Source: Deltaproteobacteria bacterium (GTDB taxonomy: Bacteria > Desulfobacterota > Desulfarculia > Adiutricales > Adiutricaceae). Taken from it: DNA of 49,099 nt. The notes below the pieces were generated by a model. That model was not told the origin of the DNA. It made no database searches and saw only the letters and a program-made list of their open reading frames with translations. Location of the stretch: positions 1 through 49,099 of the forward strand of contig JAISEL010000043.1 of assembly GCA_031264185.1 (NCBI GenBank). Reading direction: 5' to 3'. This document shows, piece after piece, positions 45,535 through 49,099 of this stretch. A program made the translations under genes and the position numbers. Every line of letters begins with the position of its first letter. Position 1 is the stretch's first letter.

Positions 45535-46926
45535 TTGGGTAAAAGCGCATCCCGGTTCATCTGCCGTCAGTGCGGACATCAGGTATCCGGTTGGCTGGGC
45601 CGCTGTCCGGCCTGTCAGGCCTGGGAAAGTTTTGATCTTATAAACCCCGGTCCCCGGTCAGGCAGGACGAACGGACGAAAAGCTCAGGTCTTAGCCGAGG
45701 TGCCGGCGGAAGATACTGTCCGTCTGTCCACCGGTCTGGCCGAACTGGATCGGGTTTTAGGGGGCGGATTGACTCCGGGCGGGGTTATCTTGCTGTCCGG
45801 GGAACCGGGGGTGGGCAAATCGACTCTTTTATTGGCCGCTGCCGCCGGTCTGGCCAAAAACGGACGGAAGCTTTTGTATGTAACCGGCGAGGAATCGGCG
45901 GCTCAGGTCCGGTTAAGGGCCGAAAGACTGGGTCTGGATTTAAAAACCCTCCACGTTCTGGCTGAAACCGAAGTTACCGGCATCATTGAAGTCTCTCAGG
46001 CCGAAAAGTGGGACGCTCTGGCTGTGGACTCCATCCAGACCCTGAAAGTGGCCGAGCTGGGCAGCCAGTCCGGCAGTCCCAGCCAGATCCGGGAGTCGGC
46101 AGCCCGGCTGACTAATCTGGCCAAATCCAAAGGCTGGCCGCTGTGGCTGGTGGGCCACATCACCAAAGACGGCCAGATAGCCGGACCGAAGCTTTTGGAG
46201 CATCTGGTGGATACGGTGCTGTACTTTGAGGGGGAGAGGGACCGGCCGCTGAGGATTTTACGGTCATTTAAAAACCGGTTCGGCTCAGTCAATGAAACCG
46301 GAGTCTTTGAGATGACCGGAGCAGGCCTGGGGGAAGTCAAAAATCCCTCGGCTCTGTTTTTGGCCGAACGGCCGAACGGGGCCTCAGGTTCGGTCGTATC
46401 TCCGATTATGGAAGGCCACCGGCCAATACTCATGGAAATTCAGGCTCTGGTCAGCCCCAGTTCTTTGGCCATGCCCCGGAGGCAGTCCCTGGGGGTAGAT
46501 CCGGCCAGGGTCAGTCTTTTGGCCGCCGTTTTGGAGAAAAAAGTCCGCCTGAAGCTGTATGACCGGGATATTTTTGTCAATGTGGCCGGCGGAGCCAGAG
46601 TCAGCGAGCCGGCCGCCGATCTGGCCATTGTGGCGGCCCTGGCCTCCAGCTGGATGGATAAAGCCCTGCCGAAAGATCTGGTGGTGGTGGGGGAAGTCGG
46701 TCTGGCCGGAGAAGTGCGCCGGGCCGGACGTCTGGGCGACCGGCTTAAGGAAGCGGCCCGGCTGGGCTTTAAAAAAGCTGTGGCCCCAGAATCGGAAATA
46801 GACGCTGTCCGGGAAAAAGGTCTGAATCTGACCGGGGTCGGAAGCGTTTCGGAGCTGCTGGTGGATCAGCTGGGCCTGACGCCTCACCAGAGGTCTGGCA
46901 GCCGGTTTCCTCAGGAGGAACTTTGA
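45535..46926 (+). CDS. radA: DNA repair protein RadA
   Basis: A RecA-like ATPase with a Lon-like tail that helps branch migration and processing of recombination intermediates. The 463-residue product starts with the C4 zinc finger (CRQC and CPAC within the first 30 residues). Walker A GEPGVGKST, the RadA-specific KNRFG motif and the Lon-protease-like C-terminal domain (MPRRQSLGVDPARV, VNVAGGARV) follow. The frame is open from 45439, but the TTG at 45535 has AGGA six bases upstream and places the zinc finger at the start as in other RadA proteins, so it is chosen. Confidence 0.93.
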   Translation: MGKSASRFICRQCGHQVSGWLGRCPACQAWESFDLINPGPRSGRTNGRKAQVLAEVPAEDTVRLSTGLAELDRVLGGGLTPGGVILLSGEPGVGKSTLLLAAAAGLAKNGRKLLYVTGEESAAQVRLRAERLGLDLKTLHVLAETEVTGIIEVSQAEKWDALAVDSIQTLKVAELGSQSGSPSQIRESAARLTNLAKSKGWPLWLVGHITKDGQIAGPKLLEHLVDTVLYFEGERDRPLRILRSFKNRFGSVNETGVFEMTGAGLGEVKNPSALFLAERPNGASGSVVSPIMEGHRPILMEIQALVSPSSLAMPRRQSLGVDPARVSLLAAVLEKKVRLKLYDRDIFVNVAGGARVSEPAADLAIVAALASSWMDKALPKDLVVVGEVGLAGEVRRAGRLGDRLKEAARLGFKKAVAPESEIDAVREKGLNLTGVGSVSELLVDQLGLTPHQRSGSRFPQEEL

Positions 46927-47523
46927 GATTACCGCTGGGGGAAAAAGAACAGCAGTTCCAAACAGCAGCTGACCGGTTTGGACGTGAGCCGGAACCGCGA
47001 CCTTTACTGGCTGGATGTGTCCGGCTGCGGGCGCCCCTTAAGTTAAGCCAGCTGCATATCATGGCCTCACTGCCGGCTGTAGCCGAATCTTAATCCGGGC
47101 ACCCGAGCAGAAGTGATTTTACCTGTTATCCCTGTCGCTCCGGTTCCTGGCCAGAGCTGCAATCTGGATGCGGAGACCGGCTTTGGCGGTCAGCAAACTG
47201 CCTTTTCCCTCACATGAAATGGTATTACGATTGTCTGTACCTTAGGGAGACCTGACGCAGCTTTGAAAGAAGGGCTTGTCCTTATTAACTCCCAAACCCA
47301 GGAGGCGGCAATTTTTTATTGGAGCCTGCCCCGGATATCCCTGACCGGTTTGTGGTTTTCCTGTTTCATGCCTCACCCTGCAGTAACAGCCTGCCGATGC
47401 CTGAAGGTCTGCTCTGAGGCCAAGATTACTTTCTTGGTTTTTGCCGGCCAGGGTCAGGACCTGATTTTAGCCAAAGGTCTTCTCCAAGCCCTGACCGCCA
47501 TAGTCGGTCCCTGGTCGGTTTGA
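46927..47523 (+). pseudogene. Decayed gene of unknown function
   Basis: From about 47105 a protein-like + strand frame reads RAEVILPVIPVAPVPGQS and TGFGGQQTAFSLT. It hits a TGA near 47214 and then continues in the same frame as NGITIVCTLGRPDAALKEGL, up to a stop at 47521-47523. Parts of the following text read better in another frame. The start is lost. The gene is not recognised. It may have followed radA. Confidence 0.35.
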
Positions 47524-47739
47524 GTGCCTTCGGCGGTCTGATCGCGCCGGGCGCTCCCGTTGCTCCATCGGCCCCCACATATATGTCTCCGTGGATTCTT
47601 TGCTCGCAGGTACAGTCACGGCTCGGATTTCAAATGCGGGCGTTTAACCTTTGGGGCCGTTACCGAAGGCGGGCAGAGCAGCTGAGACTCCTGCGGTTTC
47701 TTGCCTAAGGCAGTTAAGGAAGAAGGCGATTGGTTATCT

Positions 47740-48770
47740 TTGCGTAAGGTCATGTAACCGGCCTGGTAAAGAAGCCCTTCCGGGGGTGTAACTCAAATTT
47801 CTCCTGGAGAATCGGCGAAATCTTTGTCTGTCGCGATTCCGGAAAATTGTTCAACCGTGAGTTCCTGGCCTTTCAGGAATTTTCGGATTAGGGTGTTGGA
47901 ACCGGACCATGACCAGTATTTTTTAAAATCCATTTTGCTGAAGAAGAGCAGAGTGGATAAAGGATTGTTGACTCTGGTCTCACCATCAAAAGAAAGACCG
48001 TCATAGCAGTTTCGGATCTGTTCCAAAAGCTCTTTTTCATTCATTTGAAGCTTCTTGGCCGTTTCCTTAAGGTGCGGGGCGAAATTATACTCAAGTTCCG
48101 CCTGAGTAAGGCCCGTAAAGGCGGCGAATTCAGGCCCAGTTGAGATATACACAAGGCTATTGAGAGTGGAAAAGACCGCCATACCGGAAAACTTGGAAAC
48201 ACCGGTGATGAAGACGAAATCCAGGTACTTAGCATTGGCCTTGATTAAAGAATAGAAGTTCCGCATATAGTCACGGGTTTTTTCAACCAGCTGCGGATCA
48301 TAGGTCAGTTCTCTTTGGATAGATCCCAGAACGGGGCTGTCAAATTCGTCAATCAACAAGACGATTTCTTGGGAAAAAGATCTATGAAGATCCTCTGTCA
48401 GGCAGGAAAAAATATTACCGGGATAGGTCCCTCTGGCGGCTACTTTATGACGATCCGCGTTGGATTTCAGACGGCTGATTAATCTTTCTTCAAGAACTTC
48501 CAGGCTTTTGCTGTTGGCAATTTCACTCATGTCCAGATGAATGACCGGTTTTGGGGTGAATTCAGGGGACTTCATTAATTCCAGAGCCGCCAAACCTTGG
48601 ATATAGCTCTTTCCGGCCGGAGTAAAACGCGTCCAGAGTGGAGACAGGCAGGGATTTTCCGAAGCGCCTGCTGGGCCGGACACAAAAGACGACTTTTCGT
48701 CCCCCTGGCAACAGAGGAAGATAATTAGTCTTGTCAGCTATACAGTATTCCTTTTCTGCAACTCCTAAAA
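47740..48770 (-). pseudogene. Broken AAA-ATPase/PD-(D/E)XK gene, N-terminal part
   Basis: The - strand starts with ADKTNYLPLLPGGRKVVFCV and the P-loop-like RRFGKSLPVSTLDAFYSGRK (within 48562-48770). Near 48600 a one-base frameshift moves the reading to IQGLAALELMKSPEF. It runs on through VLLIDEFDSPV (Walker B) and FVFITGVSKFSG (sensor) to a TGA at 47793. After that stop the same frame still gives TPPEGLLYQAGYMTL, the linker before the nuclease domain. The frameshift, the nonsense codon and the loss of the nuclease half make it inactive. It is the same family as the C-terminal remnant at 103-903. Confidence 0.7.
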
Positions 48771-48922
48771 TATCTGCATTCCAGTGGGCAGTTCTGGCAG
48801 CATATAATCCGTCTTTTGCTTTAGGAACATGATAAAATTTTCTACAATCAGGCTTGACAAAAAAGCACAAATCATTATGTATTTTTATCAATCAAACCTT
48901 CTTTCTTTTTTGCAGCCTGGAT

Positions 48923-49099
48923 TTATTCCGTATCTTCAGTCGGCGTTTCACGGAGCTGCAACAAATCCTGACTGTCCAGGACATGGGTCTGTCCGTTTTT
49001 TTCAAAGACGCAGGCCCCGATATTCCGGGCCTTCAAATCCACGGCCACAGAAATGAGGATGGGGTTTTTGGAGGCGCCGCCGTAGTTACGGTCCCGTAT
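48923..49099 (-). CDS. C-terminal end of an unidentified CDS (cut by the window edge)
   Basis: A clean open frame enters from the right edge and ends with TAA at 48923-48925. It encodes 58 residues with text such as NPILISVAVDLKARNIGACV, then THVLDSQDLLQL and an acidic tail. The smooth beta-alpha pattern suggests a real protein end. The family is not recognised. Confidence 0.5.
   Translation of the reverse strand: MRDRNYGGASKNPILISVAVDLKARNIGACVFEKNGQTHVLDSQDLLQLRETPTEDTE

Noticed and set aside
45304-45579. 91-codon - strand frame overlapping the start of radA
   Set aside because: It overlaps the radA zinc-finger coding region and lacks a family match or ribosome site.

Overview
The window reads as a chromosome segment of a flagellated, piliated Gram-negative bacterium of the Desulfobacterota (former Deltaproteobacteria) type. 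This placement is inferred from gene content: a split ATP-synthase locus with only atpB-atpE, a very long pyruvate carboxylase behind birA, a class I adenylate cyclase, a ZnuABC importer and a NifH-family protein. Intact genes are moderately GC-rich. They are separated by AT-rich or scrambled stretches full of broken genes, which suggests a lineage undergoing gene decay. No rRNA, tRNA or CRISPR array was seen.

Layout. 1-2660: remnant of an AAA-ATPase/PD-(D/E)XK gene and another decayed gene. 2675-13563: housekeeping genes on the + strand: atpB, atpE, thrC, a U32 peptidase-family gene, thiN, then birA-pyc-rfbC. 13564-16500: an AT-rich island with a membrane-anchored hypothetical protein and a broken AAA ATPase. 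16539-19828: an intact NifH-like Fe protein, the eroded remains of its nitrogenase-component-1-like partner, and an outer-membrane barrel protein. 19829-22686: a gene graveyard with an IS66 transposase, a DNA methyltransferase and a DUF6892-like gene, all broken. 22687-30083 (- strand): cyaA, a PfkB kinase, pepA and an 858-residue membrane protein.

30457-33665 holds a sigma-28-driven flagellin, then a compact DnaJ-like gene behind a sigma-54 promoter with three upstream palindromes. 33666-36248 is another decayed stretch (IS200/IS605-type tail, two broken genes). gyrA follows. On the - strand, pilB (fused to a cyclic-nucleotide-binding domain) overlaps znuA-znuC-znuB. radA is on the + strand, and the window ends in decayed sequence, a second broken AAA-ATPase gene and the end of an unidentified CDS.

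How the parts may work together: CyaA could make the cAMP sensed by the PilB fusion. BirA would biotinylate the adjacent pyruvate carboxylase. The DnaJ-like gene appears to be under long-range activator control. The Fe protein has lost an intact partner in this locus.
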